DNA from: Parvibaculum indicum
Lineage (GTDB): Bacteria > Pseudomonadota > Alphaproteobacteria > Parvibaculales > Parvibaculaceae
Assembly (NCBI RefSeq): GCF_011762095.1
Contig: NZ_JAASQO010000004.1
Span: 237,025-301,024, forward strand
DNA: 64,000 nt
Direction: 5' to 3'
Part shown: positions 16,978 to 26,765 of the stretch, in pieces
How the letters are laid out: each line of letters starts with the position of its first letter
Position numbering within the stretch: position 1 is the stretch's first letter
Position numbers and translations under genes: made by a program
Notes under the pieces: generated by a model
Seen by the model: only the letters and a program-made list of their open reading frames with translations
Told to the model about the DNA's origin: nothing
Databases searched by the model: none

Positions 16978-18195
16978 CTATTTTTTCAGGGCCTTGGCGA
17001 GGTTTTCCTCGACCTTGTCGAGGAAGCCTTCGGTGGAGAGCCAGGACTGTTCGGAGCCGACCAGCAGGGCCAGATCCTTGGTCATGTGGCCGCTTTCCAC
17101 GGTCTGCACGCAGACCTTTTCCAGCGTGTGGGCGAATTCTTCCAGCTCTGGCGTGTCGTCCAGCTTGGCGCGATGGGCGAGGCCCCGCGTCCAGGCGAAG
17201 ATGGAGGCGATGGAGTTGGTCGAGGTCGCCTCGCCCTTCTGGTGGTTGCGGTAGTGGCGCGTCACCGTGCCGTGCGCGGCCTCGGCTTCCAGCGTTTCGC
17301 CGTCCGGCGTCATCAGGACCGAGGTCATGAGGCCCAGCGAGCCGAAGCCCTGCGCCACCGTGTCGGACTGCACGTCGCCGTCATAGTTCTTGCAGGCCCA
17401 GACATAGCCGCCGGACCATTTGAGTGAGGAGGCGACCATATCGTCGATAAGGCGGTGCTCGTAGAGGGCGCCGACCTTTTCGAACTCGGCCTTGAACTCG
17501 TTCTCGTAAACCTCGGCGAAGAGATCCTTGAAGCGGCCGTCATAGGCCTTGAGGATCGTGTTCTTGGTCGAGAGATAGACGGGGTATTTGCGCGGCAGCG
17601 CATATTTGAAGCAGGCGCGGGCGAAGTCGCGAATGCTGTCGTCCAGATTGTACATGCCCATGGCGACGCCGCTGCCGGGGAAGTCGAAGACTTCTTCCTC
17701 GATGGTCTCGGAACCGTCTTCCGACACCCATTTCATCATCAGCTTGCCCTTGCCGGGCACGCGGAAGTCGGTGGCGCGATACTGGTCGCCATAGGCGTGA
17801 CGGCCGATCACGATCGGTTCCGTCCAGCCGGGCACGAGGCGCGGAATGTTGCGGCAGATGATCGGCTCACGGAACACCGTGCCGCCCAGAATGTTGCGGA
17901 TGGTGCCGTTGGGCGAGCGCCACATCTTTTTCAGGCCGAATTCCTCGACGCGCGCCTCATCCGGGGTGATGGTCGCGCATTTCACGCCGACGCCGTAATG
18001 CTTGATGGCCTCCGCGGAGTCGACCGTGACCTGGTCGTCCGTCGCGTCGCGGTGTTCGATGCCGAGATCGAAATATTTCAGATCGATGTCGAGATAGGGA
18101 AAGATGAGTTTGTCCTTGATCAGCTTCCATATGATCCTGGTCATCTCGTCGCCATCGAGTTCGACGACCGGATTTTTCACTTTGATCTTGGACAT
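16978..18195 (-). CDS. icd: NADP-dependent isocitrate dehydrogenase (eukaryote-like class)
   Basis: This 405-residue TCA-cycle enzyme oxidises isocitrate to 2-oxoglutarate with NADP+. The N terminus [20 protein letters not shown], the [12 protein letters not shown] segment and [22 protein letters not shown] are diagnostic for the homodimeric class shared by alphaproteobacteria and mitochondria/cytosol of eukaryotes, not the E. coli type. Length is normal. It is transcribed divergently from trmJ across a 168-bp gap and followed by REP element copy 1. Confidence 0.97.
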   Translation of the reverse strand: MSKIKVKNPVVELDGDEMTRIIWKLIKDKLIFPYLDIDLKYFDLGIEHRDATDDQVTVDSAEAIKHYGVGVKCATITPDEARVEEFGLKKMWRSPNGTIRNILGGTVFREPIICRNIPRLVPGWTEPIVIGRHAYGDQYRATDFRVPGKGKLMMKWVSEDGSETIEEEVFDFPGSGVAMGMYNLDDSIRDFARACFKYALPRKYPVYLSTKNTILKAYDGRFKDLFAEVYENEFKAEFEKVGALYEHRLIDDMVASSLKWSGGYVWACKNYDGDVQSDTVAQGFGSLGLMTSVLMTPDGETLEAEAAHGTVTRHYRNHQKGEATSTNSIASIFAWTRGLAHRAKLDDTPELEEFAHTLEKVCVQTVESGHMTKDLALLVGSEQSWLSTEGFLDKVEENLAKALKK

Positions 18196-18363
18196 GGAGC
18201 TACCCTTCGAAACATAACGGACGGGGGGTCGGCGAGGACCGGCGGGGGCGGTCTTCGATCGAAGACCTGCGTGGCTCTCCTATAACACCGCTGGCGCATT
18301 GATTAAAGACAGGCGATCCCTTATTGACGCAGGCTTGTTTGACCAAAAACGCATGTCGGAACG

Positions 18364-19170
18364 ATGGCCGGAACGGATCGTAGAAAGTCGGGTGTGACGC
18401 TGGGTGAAGAAAGCCCCGCCATTGTGCTGGTGGCACCTCAACTTGGCGAAAATATCGGCACGGCTGCCCGCGCGATGCTCAATTTCGGGCTGACCGATCT
18501 GCGACTCGTCAGCCCCCGGGACGGATGGCCCAATGGCCGCGCTGTCGCGGCCTCGGCGGGCGCCGATATCGTGATCGAGAATGTGCGCGTTTTCGAGACG
18601 ACGGCGGAGGCGGTGGCCGATCTCGATTATGTGCTGGCCACCACGGCGCGCCCGCGGGACATGGTGAAGCTCGTCTATACGCCGGATCGCGCCGCCGCGC
18701 GGCTGCGCGAGGCCTTCGCGGGCGGGGGCAAGGCGGGGGTGCTGTTCGGGCCGGAGCGGACGGGGCTCCATAATGACGATGTGGCGCTGGCGGACGCGGT
18801 GCTGACGGTGCCGCTCAACCCGGCCTTTTCCTCGCTGAACCTGGCCCAGGCCGTGCTGCTGATGAGCTATGAGTGGCACAAGGCGGCGGACGAGACGGAG
18901 GCCGAAACGCTGGAAATGCGCGAAGGGCGGCCTGCCACCAAGGAAGAATTGCTGATGTTTTACGAGCATCTGGAGCGCGAACTCGACGCGCACGGGTTCT
19001 TCCGGACCGACGACAAGCGGCCCGGCATGGTGCGCTCGATCCGCAATCTTTTCGGGCGCTCGGGTATGACGGAGCAGGAGGTCCGGACCTTCCGGGGGAT
19101 CGTCGCCTCGCTGGTGCGCAGCGTGCCGAAGGGGCAGGGGCCGGAGAAGGATCCGGACGGCGACGAATAG
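18364..19170 (+). CDS. trmJ: tRNA (Cm32/Um32) 2'-O-methyltransferase, TrmJ/LasT type
   Basis: This 268-residue SPOUT-family methyltransferase has motif 1 VAPQLGENIGTAARAMLNFG (residues 23-42), the knot motif VLFGPERTGLHNDDV and motif 3 VPLNPAFSSLNLAQAVLLM. TrmJ methylates the ribose at position 32 of the tRNA anticodon loop using SAM. A C-terminal helical extension (from about residue 175) is normal for TrmJ rather than TrmL. It is divergent from icd and is followed by the separate rpsD promoter. Confidence 0.93.
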   Translation: MAGTDRRKSGVTLGEESPAIVLVAPQLGENIGTAARAMLNFGLTDLRLVSPRDGWPNGRAVAASAGADIVIENVRVFETTAEAVADLDYVLATTARPRDMVKLVYTPDRAAARLREAFAGGGKAGVLFGPERTGLHNDDVALADAVLTVPLNPAFSSLNLAQAVLLMSYEWHKAADETEAETLEMREGRPATKEELLMFYEHLERELDAHGFFRTDDKRPGMVRSIRNLFGRSGMTEQEVRTFRGIVASLVRSVPKGQGPEKDPDGDE

Positions 19171-19225
19171 GCCGAACCCCCTGATTTCGCGCGGAAATCG
19201 GCTCTTCGGGCCGCCCGATGGCGGA

Positions 19226-19254
19226 TTGACACGGGCGGGCCCAGGGGCTAGAAG
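19226..19254 (+). promoter_or_regulatory. rpsD promoter
   Basis: A perfect -35 TTGACA (19226-19231) is followed after 17 bp by TAGAAG (19249-19254). Initiation near 19262 would give a leader of about 150 nt with the structures at 19351-19406. Confidence 0.75.
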
Positions 19255-19350
19255 AACGGCCTTGCGGGGCGGGCCTTGAGGTCGGTCCCGTTTCATATGA
19301 AATATACGCACCCGAGGGCCGGATACGCTTTACGCCGGTTCCTGTCGGTT

Positions 19351-19406
19351 TCGAGGCAACTCGAGGCAGAGGAGGGCGCGTTTCCTTGGTTTTTTTGAAA
19401 GGAAAC
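19351..19406 (+). promoter_or_regulatory. rpsD leader: GNRA hairpin plus Shine-Dalgarno-sequestering hairpin
   Basis: TCGAG-GCAA-CTCGA (19351-19364) is a 5-bp stem with a GCAA (GNRA) tetraloop. Then GTTTCCTT (19380-19387) pairs perfectly with AAGGAAAC (19399-19406), which contains the ribosome binding site 4 nt before the rpsD ATG. This arrangement would block initiation when folded. S4 proteins repress their own translation in several bacteria, so autogenous control is a reasonable but untested inference. Confidence 0.55.
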
Positions 19407-19410
19407 AGCG

Positions 19411-20031
19411 ATGTCAAAGCGCATTGCCGCCAAGCATAAACTCGACCGCCGTATGGGCGAAAACATCTGGGGTCGCTCCAAGAGCCCGGTGAACCGCCGC
19501 GATTACGGCCCCGGCCAGCACGGCCAGCGCCGCAAGGGCAAGCTCTCCGACTTCGGCGTGCAGCTTCGCGCCAAGCAGAAGCTCAAGGGTTTCTACGGCA
19601 ACATCACCGAAAAGCAGTTCCGCGCCATCTACAAGGAAGCCGAGCGCCTCAAGGGCGATACGGGCGAGCTTCTGATCGGCCTGCTGGAGCGCCGCCTGGA
19701 CGCGATCGTCTATCGCGCCAAGTTCGTGCCGACCGTCTTCGCCGCCCGCCAGTTCGTGACCCATGGTCATGTGAAGGTGAACGGCAAGCGCGTGAACATT
19801 CCGAGCTACCGCGTCCGCGAGGGCGACGTGATCGAGGTGAAGGACGCTTCCAAGCAGATGGGCCTCGTGCTCGAAGCCATCCAGAGCCCGGAACGCGACG
19901 TGCCGGATTACATCGACGCCGACCATGACAAGCTGACCGCCAAGTTCGTGCGGACGCCGGGTTTCTCCGATGTGCCCTATGCGGTGCAGATGGAACCGAA
20001 CCTCGTCATCGAATTCTATTCGCGCAGCTGA
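19411..20031 (+). CDS. rpsD: 30S ribosomal protein S4
   Basis: The 206-residue primary rRNA-binding protein of the small subunit has [20 protein letters not shown] at the N terminus, a central helical region ([20 protein letters not shown]), and the S4 RNA-binding domain ([29 protein letters not shown]). Here rpsD stands alone rather than in the alpha operon, as in many alphaproteobacteria, with its own consensus promoter, structured leader and terminator. Confidence 0.99.
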   Translation: MSKRIAAKHKLDRRMGENIWGRSKSPVNRRDYGPGQHGQRRKGKLSDFGVQLRAKQKLKGFYGNITEKQFRAIYKEAERLKGDTGELLIGLLERRLDAIVYRAKFVPTVFAARQFVTHGHVKVNGKRVNIPSYRVREGDVIEVKDASKQMGLVLEAIQSPERDVPDYIDADHDKLTAKFVRTPGFSDVPYAVQMEPNLVIEFYSRS

Positions 20032-20058
20032 TTTTTCAGTCGAGCGATAGCGAATACG

Positions 20059-20088
20059 AAAAGGCCGCTCTTTCGAGCGGCCTTTTTT
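20059..20088 (+). terminator. Rho-independent terminator of rpsD
   Basis: AAAAGGCCGCTC, loop TTTC, GAGCGGCC and then TTTTTT form a strong stem with A and T tracts, 28 bp after the rpsD stop. It may work in both directions. Confidence 0.93.
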
Positions 20089-20105
20089 GTTTTCCCTCGT
20101 CAAGC

Positions 20106-20190
20106 GTCATGCCGGACCTGATCCGGCATCCATGGGAAGGCCGAGGCAGATGGCGACGCCCTATGGACCCCGGGGCAAGCCCGGGGTGAC
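20106..20190. repeat. Composite REP element, copy 2
   Basis: Unit 1 is GTC-ATGCCGGA-loop-TCCGGCAT-CCA; unit 2 is TGG-ACCCCGGG-loop-CCCGGGGT-GAC. The second stem starts AC and ends GT instead of AT...AT, a compensated change compared with copy 1. The element sits between two terminators. Confidence 0.85.
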
Positions 20191-20198
20191 GGTCAAAG

Positions 20199-20230
20199 AA
20201 AAAGGCCCCGGATTTTTCCGGGGCCTTTCT
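20199..20230. terminator. Terminator between rpsD/REP and the zeta toxin gene
   Basis: AAAGGCCCCGG (20201-20211), a short T-rich loop and CCGGGGCCTTT (20218-20228) make an 11-bp stem with A/T tracts on both sides. It probably ends the zeta toxin transcript arriving on the minus strand and any read-through from rpsD. Confidence 0.8.
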
Positions 20231-20265
20231 TCGTTCCGATGGCAGTTCGACTACTGCTGCGCGGT

Positions 20266-20853
20266 CTAACGCAAAAGATCCTGTCGATAGATTTCGAGGG
20301 TCCAGGCCGGCAATAACGGTTTGACGAATGTCACACGCCCGTCGGTAAAGGCCATGATCCGCTCGGGAGGTTCGTTCAATCGCGAGTTGTCGAAGACGAA
20401 GCCCCGACTGGAAAGCAGCATGGCTTCGCGGATCAGCGGGCCGTTTCGGTCATACCGTTCGCGGATCTTCTGCTCCGGGACCGGATGACCGCCTTCGACA
20501 ACACGCTCTCTGACCCGTTCCACCGAGAGGTCGGCCTTGTCCACGCCGACATGGAAAAGGATCACGGTGAACCCCAGCGCTTTTGCCCGATTGACCAGTT
20601 CCAGCTTGGAGGGGTGGGAGAAGACAGTCTCAGTAGCGAAGCTTTTTCCCTGTGCGAGATGTTCTTCGCGACGCTTCGCAGCTATTTCCAGTGCGCGATA
20701 GGCCGCTTCGGGCGAGGGGTCGTCCAGCTCGCCGCGCTGAATGAGGTCGGCGTTGATGAAGGGCGCTCCAAAGCTCGGGGCAATGCGCGTTTCGTAGAGG
20801 GTCGATTTGCCGGCCCCGTTGGGACCGGCCAACAGAACCATGGTCGGGATCAC
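20266..20853 (-). CDS. Zeta-toxin-like P-loop kinase
   Basis: The 195-residue product has Walker A GPNGAGKST at residues 10-18, then FINADLIQRG, ARREEHL-like helical stretches and the GKSFATETVFSH segment typical of zeta toxins, which phosphorylate UDP-N-acetylglucosamine and block peptidoglycan synthesis. Later, ILFHVGVDKADLSVERVRER and the His-Pro-Val-Pro segment fit the family's kinase fold. It overlaps the upstream antitoxin-like gene by ATGA (20850-20853). Whether it uses UNAG or another substrate cannot be told from sequence. Chromosomal zeta homologues without an epsilon partner are known. Confidence 0.82.
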   Translation of the reverse strand: MIPTMVLLAGPNGAGKSTLYETRIAPSFGAPFINADLIQRGELDDPSPEAAYRALEIAAKRREEHLAQGKSFATETVFSHPSKLELVNRAKALGFTVILFHVGVDKADLSVERVRERVVEGGHPVPEQKIRERYDRNGPLIREAMLLSSRGFVFDNSRLNEPPERIMAFTDGRVTFVKPLLPAWTLEIYRQDLLR

Positions 20854-21200
20854 GAGGCGTCGGATTCCCTGACGATCTCGCCATTGTCGGCAAGACCGAC
20901 ACCGAGGCCCAATTGCCGCCGCCGCTTGAAGAAGGTTTTTTCCGTCTCGCTCGGTTCCGCCATCTTCTCGGCAAAAGCGTTGAGCCAGACCTCCTGTTCC
21001 TCCGCCGTCAGTTCATCGGGGGAGAGAGAGGCGTCAAGCGCGGCGCCGATGCGCCGGTAGTCGAAGTTTCCGGATAGCTCGATGGCGCGCCCGATGCGAA
21101 GCCAGTGGGTGATCTGTCCCGCCACGGATCTGCTTTGCCGGTCCGACTCGTTGCGTACCAGCGCCATAACATCGTCGCTCAACTTTACAGACTGTGCCAT
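20850..21200 (-). CDS. ParD-like antitoxin partner of the zeta toxin
   Basis: The 116-residue protein starts MAQSVKLSDDVMALVRNESD and continues with RSVAGQITHWLRIGRAIE, the pattern of the ParD-like antitoxin family (ribbon-helix-helix DNA-binding start). The acidic C-terminal part (LSPDELTAEEQEVWL) would wrap the toxin. It is upstream of and coupled to the zeta-like gene. A strong promoter/operator palindrome at 21225-21253 precedes it, and a GGAGG lies before the ATG. It is not related to classical epsilon antitoxins as far as I can see. Confidence 0.78.
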   Translation of the reverse strand: MAQSVKLSDDVMALVRNESDRQSRSVAGQITHWLRIGRAIELSGNFDYRRIGAALDASLSPDELTAEEQEVWLNAFAEKMAEPSETEKTFFKRRRQLGLGVGLADNGEIVRESDAS

Positions 21201-21224
21201 ATGCGCCTCCTTATCCGTGGATGA

Positions 21225-21253
21225 AAGGTAGCATTTTGCTACCTCAATATCAA
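21225..21253 (-). promoter_or_regulatory. Promoter and palindromic operator of the zeta/ParD-like operon
   Basis: On the minus strand TTGATA (21248-21253) and TACCTT (21225-21230) are spaced by 17 bp. A perfect palindrome, AGGTAGC-N5-GCTACCT (21226-21244), fills the spacer and covers the -10, an ideal autorepressor site for the antitoxin encoded 26 bp downstream. Confidence 0.75.
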
Positions 21254-21293
21254 GGGGCGCATTCGGAGCGTGATGACGAGAACAAGCGCGTTC

Positions 21294-21323
21294 AAATAAA
21301 AAACCCCGGAAAATCCGGGGTTT
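21294..21323 (-). terminator. Terminator of the pur-bolA-grxD transcript
   Basis: Read on the minus strand, AAACCCCGG, loop, CCGGGGTTT is followed by TTTATTTG. It starts 24 bp after the glutaredoxin stop. The stem is symmetrical and could also stop plus-strand transcripts. Confidence 0.85.
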
Positions 21324-21346
21324 CCCTGTTTCCTATCGCGCTCGCC

Positions 21347-21691
<345 letters not shown>

Positions 21692-21759
21692 CTTTTTATC
21701 CTCTCGTCCCGCGCGGGCCTTTTGGAGGGCCGACGGGCTATGCAGTTCAACTGTGTCGT

Positions 21760-21996
21760 TCAGTTCTCGGGCGCGCTGGTCTGAAGGGCGAGGGCGTGAA
21801 GCTCGTTGCCCATGCCGCCCTTGAGTGCGCCGTAAACCATCTGGTGCTGCTGTACGCGCGTCTTGCCCCTGAAGGCCTCGGAGATCACGGTGGCGGCGTA
21901 ATGATCGCCGTCGCCGGCCAGATCGCGGATTTCGACTTGCGCGTCCGGAATGGCGTCCTTGATGAGGCGTTCGATGTCGGAGGCGGTCATCGCCAT
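21760..21996 (-). CDS. bolA: BolA family protein
   Basis: The 78-residue BolA domain protein has the conserved [36 protein letters not shown] and ELHALALQT segments. BolA proteins form [2Fe-2S]-bridged heterodimers with monothiol glutaredoxins, and the invariant C-terminal His is in NELHAL. It lies between purL (35 bp) and grxD (68 bp) on the same strand. The name bolA is used for the family; the specific paralogue (BolA1/BolA2-like) is not resolved. Confidence 0.94.
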   Translation of the reverse strand: MAMTASDIERLIKDAIPDAQVEIRDLAGDGDHYAATVISEAFRGKTRVQQHQMVYGALKGGMGNELHALALQTSAPEN

Positions 21997-22031
21997 GTCG
22001 TACAGCGCTCCTCTTGAGCTTGGCCGAAGCC

Positions 22032-24254
22032 TTAAAGTTCGGGGGCCGCGGCCATATAGGTCGGGAGCCAGCCTTCATGGATGGCCTTCAGCCCCGCCAC
22101 AGATATGGGCGTGCCGCCATTGAGTGTCAATTCATGGGTGCCGGTGGTGCCGATGCGGGCGGCCGGAATGCCGGCTTTTTCGGCGCGGGCGAGGAGGGCG
22201 TCCGCCTCGCCGTCCGGCACGGTGACGACATAGCGGCCCTGATCCTCGCCAAAGGCCCAGGCATGGAGGGCCAGGTCGGTTTTCGCGGTGATTTCCGCCC
22301 CCATATTGCCGGCCATCGCCATTTCGGCCAGGGCGACCAGCAGGCCGCCATCGGAGACGTCATGGACGGCGGTGACGCGGCGGGCGCGGATTTCCTCGCG
22401 GACGAAGTCGCCGTGACGGCGTTCGAGCGTGAGATCGACCGGGGGCGGGGCGGAGGCGTCGCCGCGGCCATCGGCAAGGTCGCGATGGTAGATGGACTGG
22501 CCGAGATGGCCTTTCGTGTCGCCGAGGACGATGACGGCGTCGTTCCCCGCCTTGAAGGCGATGGTGGCGCGCGCCGTCACATCCGGCAGCAGGCCCACGG
22601 CGCCGATGGCAGGCGTCGGCAGGATGCCCTGTCCGTTGGTCTCGTTGTAGAGGGAGACATTGCCGGAGACGACGGGGAAGTCCAGCGCGCGGCAGGCTTC
22701 GCCGATGCCCTGAATGCAGCCGACGAACTGGCCCATGATGTCGGGCTTTTCCGGGTTGCCGAAATTGAGGTTGTCGGTGACGGCGAGCGGTTCCGCGCCG
22801 ACGGCCGACAGGTTGCGCCAGCATTCGGCGACCGCCTGCTTGCCGCCCTCGAAGGGGTCGGCGGCGCAATAGCGCGGCGTCACGTCGACGGTGAAGGCGA
22901 GGCCCTTCTTTTCCGTGCCGTCCACGCGGATGACGGCGGCGTCCCCGCCGGGGCCCACCGAGGTGTTGCCCTGAATGAGGTGGTCGTATTGCTCCCAGAC
23001 CCAGCGGCGCGAGCACATGTCGGGCAGGCCGATCATCTTTTCGAGCGCCTTGCCGATGTCGTTCGGCGCGGGGAGGGAGGAGGGATCGAGCGCAGCCGGT
23101 TTCGGCGTCGCTTCCCAGGGGCGGTCATATTCCGGGGCCTCGTCGCCCAGTTCCTTGATCGGCAGGTCGGCCATGACGTCGCCATGCTGGCGGACGCGGA
23201 AGCGCAGATCGTCGGTGGTGGTTCCGACAATGGCGAAATCGAGATCCCATTTGCGGAAGATCGCTTTCGCCTGCTCTTCCATGGCGGGGTCGAGCACCAT
23301 GAGCATGCGCTCCTGGCTTTCCGACAGCATCATCTCATAGGCCGTCATGCCTTCTTCGCGGCAGGGCACGGCATCGAGGTTGAGTTCCACGCCGAGATTG
23401 CCCTTGGCACCCATTTCGACCGCCGAGCAGGTGAGGCCGGCAGCGCCCATATCCTGAATGGCGATGACGGCGCCCGACGCCATCAGCTCCAGGCAGGCTT
23501 CGAGCAGCAGCTTTTCGGAGAAGGGGTCGCCGATCTGGACGGTGGGGCGTTTTTCTTCCGTGTCCTGATCGAACTCCGCAGACGCCATGGTTGCGCCGTG
23601 AATGCCGTCGCGGCCGGTCTTGGAGCCGAGATAGACGATGGGCAGGCCCACGCCCTTGGCTTCGGAATAGAAAATCTTGTCGGTATCGGCAAGGCCCGCC
23701 GCGAAGGCGTTCACAAGGCAGTTGCCGTTATAGGAGGGGTCGAAATTCACTTCGCCGCCGACGGTCGGCACGCCGAAGGAATTGCCATAGCCGCCGATGC
23801 CCGCGACGACGCCCGAGACGACATGGCGGGTGCGGGGATGGTCCGGTTCGCCGAAGCGCAGCGCATTCAGCGCCGCGACGGGGCGCGCGCCCATGGTGAA
23901 GACGTCGCGCAGAATGCCGCCCACGCCGGTCGCCGCGCCCTGATGGGGCTCGATATAGGAGGGGTGGTTGTGGCTTTCCATCTTGAAGATGACGGCCTGA
24001 CCGTCGCCGATATCGACGACGCCCGCGTTTTCCCCCGGGCCGCAAATGACGCGCTCGCCGGTGGTGGGCAGGGTGCGCAGCCATTTCTTGGAGGATTTGT
24101 AGGAGCAGTGCTCGTTCCACATGGCCGAGAAGATGCCGAGCTCGGTGAGCGTCGGTTCGCGGCCGATGAGGTCCAGAATGCGCTGATACTCGTCCGGTTT
24201 CAGGCCGTGCTCGGCGATGAGTTCCGGCGTGATTTCGATGTCGTTACGGATCAC
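22032..24254 (-). CDS. purL: Phosphoribosylformylglycinamidine synthase subunit PurL
   Basis: The 740-residue ATP-dependent synthetase subunit of the PurSQL complex converts FGAR and glutamine-derived ammonia into FGAM. The AIRS-type ATP-binding signatures are clear: [20 protein letters not shown] near residue 90 and [20 protein letters not shown]. The length fits small PurL, which needs separate PurS and PurQ, both encoded directly upstream. The start overlaps the purQ stop (ATGA). Confidence 0.98.
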   Translation of the reverse strand: MIRNDIEITPELIAEHGLKPDEYQRILDLIGREPTLTELGIFSAMWNEHCSYKSSKKWLRTLPTTGERVICGPGENAGVVDIGDGQAVIFKMESHNHPSYIEPHQGAATGVGGILRDVFTMGARPVAALNALRFGEPDHPRTRHVVSGVVAGIGGYGNSFGVPTVGGEVNFDPSYNGNCLVNAFAAGLADTDKIFYSEAKGVGLPIVYLGSKTGRDGIHGATMASAEFDQDTEEKRPTVQIGDPFSEKLLLEACLELMASGAVIAIQDMGAAGLTCSAVEMGAKGNLGVELNLDAVPCREEGMTAYEMMLSESQERMLMVLDPAMEEQAKAIFRKWDLDFAIVGTTTDDLRFRVRQHGDVMADLPIKELGDEAPEYDRPWEATPKPAALDPSSLPAPNDIGKALEKMIGLPDMCSRRWVWEQYDHLIQGNTSVGPGGDAAVIRVDGTEKKGLAFTVDVTPRYCAADPFEGGKQAVAECWRNLSAVGAEPLAVTDNLNFGNPEKPDIMGQFVGCIQGIGEACRALDFPVVSGNVSLYNETNGQGILPTPAIGAVGLLPDVTARATIAFKAGNDAVIVLGDTKGHLGQSIYHRDLADGRGDASAPPPVDLTLERRHGDFVREEIRARRVTAVHDVSDGGLLVALAEMAMAGNMGAEITAKTDLALHAWAFGEDQGRYVVTVPDGEADALLARAEKAGIPAARIGTTGTHELTLNGGTPISVAGLKAIHEGWLPTYMAAAPEL

Positions 24255-24919
24255 GCCACGGCCTCCAATACGCTTTCAAACAGGGCCCGGCCATCGGTGC
24301 AGCCGTTCAGCTCTTCGATCATGTTTTCCGGGTGCGGCATCATGCCGAACACATTGCCGCGTTCGTTGAGGATGCCGGCGATGTCGTTGATGGAGCCGTT
24401 GGGGTTGTCGCCCTTCGCATAGCGCAGGCCCACGCGGCCTTCGCCTTCCAGGCGCTCGATGGTGGCTTCATCGGCGAAATAGTTGCCTTCGCCATGGGCG
24501 ACGGGGCAGCGCCAGACCTGCCCTTGCGCATATTTGCGGGTGAAGTCGGTATCCGCATTGGCGGTTTCGAGCATCACTTCGCGGCAGACGAATTTGAGAT
24601 CCGCATTGCGCATGAGGACGCCCGGCAGGAGGCCCGTCTCGCAGAGGATCTGGAAGCCGTTGCACACGCCCAGCACGCGTACGCCGCGCTCCGCGGCCTT
24701 CGCGACGGCGGGCATGATGTGGGCGCGGGCGGCGATGGCACCCGTGCGCAGATAGTCGCCATAGGAAAAGCCGCCGGGGACGACGACGAGGTCCACATCG
24801 GGCAGTTCACTATCGGCATGCCAGACCGCGGCGGGGCGCGTGCCGGAAATCATTTCCAGCGCATTCAGCATGTCGCGTTCGCGGTTGGAGCCGGGGAAGA
24901 CGATGACGGCCGATTTCAT
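24251..24919 (-). CDS. purQ: Phosphoribosylformylglycinamidine synthase, glutaminase subunit PurQ
   Basis: This 222-residue class I glutamine amidotransferase supplies ammonia to PurL. The nucleophile Cys is at about residue 86 in [11 protein letters not shown]; the His-Glu dyad lies in MMPHPENM near residue 195. The start [16 protein letters not shown] is the family's. It overlaps purL by 4 bp and follows purS by 2 bp, so all three subunits are translated together. Confidence 0.98.
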   Translation of the reverse strand: MKSAVIVFPGSNRERDMLNALEMISGTRPAAVWHADSELPDVDLVVVPGGFSYGDYLRTGAIAARAHIMPAVAKAAERGVRVLGVCNGFQILCETGLLPGVLMRNADLKFVCREVMLETANADTDFTRKYAQGQVWRCPVAHGEGNYFADEATIERLEGEGRVGLRYAKGDNPNGSINDIAGILNERGNVFGMMPHPENMIEELNGCTDGRALFESVLEAVA

Positions 24920-24921
24920 GC

Positions 24922-25167
24922 TTACTTCTCGTCCAGCTCGATGGCGTAATTCTCGATCACCGTGTTGGCGAGCAACTGGCGGCACATCTCGTCGAGCGCG
25001 GCCTCGGCCTTCGCCCTGTCGGTTTCGGCCAGTTCCACCTCGATGAACTTGCCCTGACGCACGCCCTCCACGCCGTCGAAACCGAGCGCGCCGAGCGCGT
25101 GCTGGATGGCTTTCCCCTGCGGATCGAGAACGCCGTTCTTGAGCGTGACTTTGATACGGGCCTTCAT
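24922..25167 (-). CDS. purS: Phosphoribosylformylglycinamidine synthase subunit PurS
   Basis: The 81-residue small subunit bridges PurQ and PurL. The sequence [20 protein letters not shown], then [18 protein letters not shown], is the PurS fold signature. I take the ATG at 25167, not an upstream start at 25236, since the longer form would read into the REP element and lacks family homology. It is first in the purSQL block, with REP copy 3 separating it from purC. Confidence 0.97.
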   Translation of the reverse strand: MKARIKVTLKNGVLDPQGKAIQHALGALGFDGVEGVRQGKFIEVELAETDRAKAEAALDEMCRQLLANTVIENYAIELDEK

Positions 25168-25201
25168 GCGTCTTCCGTGTCCTTGGTTTCGGATGGCTGC
25201 C

Positions 25202-25292
25202 GTCATTGCGAGGAGCGCAGCGACGACGCAATCCATTTCATCATCTGCCGCCTTCCGGATTGCTTCGCGTCCCGAAGGACGCTCGCAATGAC
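25202..25292. repeat. Composite REP element, copy 3
   Basis: GTC-ATTGCG...CGCAAT-CCA is followed by GGATTGC...GCAATGAC. It belongs to the ATTGC/GCAAT stem subfamily shared with copies at 30390 and 59889. The element lies between purC and purS within an apparent operon, so it may adjust mRNA stability. Confidence 0.85.
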
Positions 25293-25314
25293 GACAGAGG
25301 GGCGGGGCCGGTCC

Positions 25315-26076
25315 TTATTTCACCAGCGTCGGGCCGCGGCGCTTGGGCTCGTTCTCGTAGAGAATGCCGAGGCGGCGCGCGACTTCCTGATAGGCTTCGA
25401 TGAGACCGCCCATGTCGCGGCGGAAACGGTCCTTGTCGAGCTTGTCGTTCGATTTGATGTCCCAGAGGCGGCAGCTGTCCGGGCTGATTTCGTCGGCGAG
25501 CAGAATGCGCATCATGTCGCCTTCATACTGGCGGCCGAACTCCACCTTGAAGTCCACCAGCCGGATGCCGATGCCGAGGAAGAGGCCGGTCAGGAAGTCG
25601 TTGATGCGCAGTGCCAGCGCCATCATGTCGTCGATCTCCTGCGGAGAGGCCCAGCCAAAGGCGGTGATGTGCTCTTCGGAGACCATCGGATCGTGGAGTT
25701 CGTCCGACTTGTAATAGAACTCGATGATGGAGCGGGGCAGCAGCGTGCCTTCTTCGAGGCCGAGCCGCTTGGCCAGCGAGCCGGCGGCCACGTTGCGCAC
25801 CACGACCTCGATCGGGATGATCTCGACTTCGCGGATCAACTGCTCGCGCATATTGATCGAGCGAATGAAATGGGTGGGCACGCCGATGTCGTTCAGCCGC
25901 GTGAAGACGAACTCCGAGATGCGGTTGTTCAGGACGCCCTTGCCCTCGATGACGGCATGTTTCGTCGCGTCGAAGGCGGTGGTGTCGTCCTTGAAATGCT
26001 GGACGAGCGTGCCCGGTTCCGGGCCTTCGTAAAGGACTTTGGCCTTGCCTTCGTAAACGCGTCTGCGCCGGCTCAT
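25315..26076 (-). CDS. purC: SAICAR synthetase
   Basis: This 253-residue phosphoribosylaminoimidazole-succinocarboxamide synthase is the purine step after PurE. Signatures include [40 protein letters not shown] and [20 protein letters not shown]. The ATG at 26076 gives the standard N terminus; the frame stays open upstream to 26280 but that stretch has no family similarity. It is upstream of purSQL on the same strand with 147 bp between, filled by REP copy 3. Confidence 0.98.
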   Translation of the reverse strand: MSRRRRVYEGKAKVLYEGPEPGTLVQHFKDDTTAFDATKHAVIEGKGVLNNRISEFVFTRLNDIGVPTHFIRSINMREQLIREVEIIPIEVVVRNVAAGSLAKRLGLEEGTLLPRSIIEFYYKSDELHDPMVSEEHITAFGWASPQEIDDMMALALRINDFLTGLFLGIGIRLVDFKVEFGRQYEGDMMRILLADEISPDSCRLWDIKSNDKLDKDRFRRDMGGLIEAYQEVARRLGILYENEPKRRGPTLVK

Positions 26077-26447
26077 ATTGTTGAATCCATTCGGTTGGCG
26101 CCCCCGGGGCTCATGGGCCTTGGGGACGAAATGCGGGGCAGGTCTCCCGATCCGGGCCCACCGGGCCTCGGGAGAAAGGGGCCTTCGGAATCGCCCCTTC
26201 GGCAGGCGCAAATTAGCGCAAGGGAGGGGGGGATACAATCGGCGCCTTTCGCGGCTGCGTAAAACCTCATACGCCGCCAAAAACCATTCCAGAACAAAGC
26301 GTTATATCTGGTTCCGAGCGGCCGGGTTCAAGGGGCGGCCCGGCTCGTCTGGTATCGGGGACCCTCCGTGCCTATGTCCTGTAATGTGAGCGGGAAATCT
26401 GTCCGGATCGGCCGGTCAGTGGCGCCAAGAGATGGAGCAGCATCCAC
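26077..26447. other. Intergenic region between purC and the DUF1476 gene, with a hairpin
   Basis: No gene is seen in this 371-bp divergent region. TCTCCCGA (26143-26150) and TCGGGAGA (26168-26175) form a perfect 8-bp stem in the purC leader, 67 nt before its ATG. TGTAAT at 26380-26385 is a possible -10 for the plus-strand gene, with only a poor -35. Confidence 0.45.
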
Positions 26448-26765
26448 ATGTCCAATATCGACAAGCGTGGTGAAGCCTATGAGAACAAATTCGTTCATGA
26501 CGAGGAAACGCGCTTCAAGGCCACGGCCCGGCGCAACAAGCTGCTGGGGCTCTGGGCGGCGGAGCTGATGGGGATTACCGGCCCCGAGGCCGACGCCTAT
26601 GCGCAGGAAGTGGTGGCTGCCGATTTCGAGGAAGCGGGCGAGGAGGACGTGTTCCGCAAGGTGCGCCGCGATCTGGACGAGCGGGGCGTGGACCAGTCCG
26701 ACCACCAGATCCGCCGGACCATGGCGGAGCTGATGGAAGAGGCGGTCCGTCAGGTCACGGGCTGA
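26448..26765 (+). CDS. DUF1476 protein, zeta-type F1-ATPase inhibitor
   Basis: The 105-residue all-helical protein belongs to DUF1476, the alphaproteobacterial family that includes the Paracoccus denitrificans zeta subunit, an inhibitor of F1-ATPase hydrolysis. Visible are KRGEAYENKFVHDEETRFK at the N terminus (the inhibitory segment), ARRNKLLGLWAAELMG and the C-terminal four-helix part. Its presence supports alphaproteobacterial origin. The stop overlaps the convergent TetR gene by 11 bp. Inhibitory potency varies between species and cannot be judged from sequence. Confidence 0.88.
   Translation: MSNIDKRGEAYENKFVHDEETRFKATARRNKLLGLWAAELMGITGPEADAYAQEVVAADFEEAGEEDVFRKVRRDLDERGVDQSDHQIRRTMAELMEEAVRQVTG

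Noticed and set aside
22014..24422. Long plus-strand open frame across purL
   Set aside because: Antisense shadow; the minus-strand PurL is intact and conserved.
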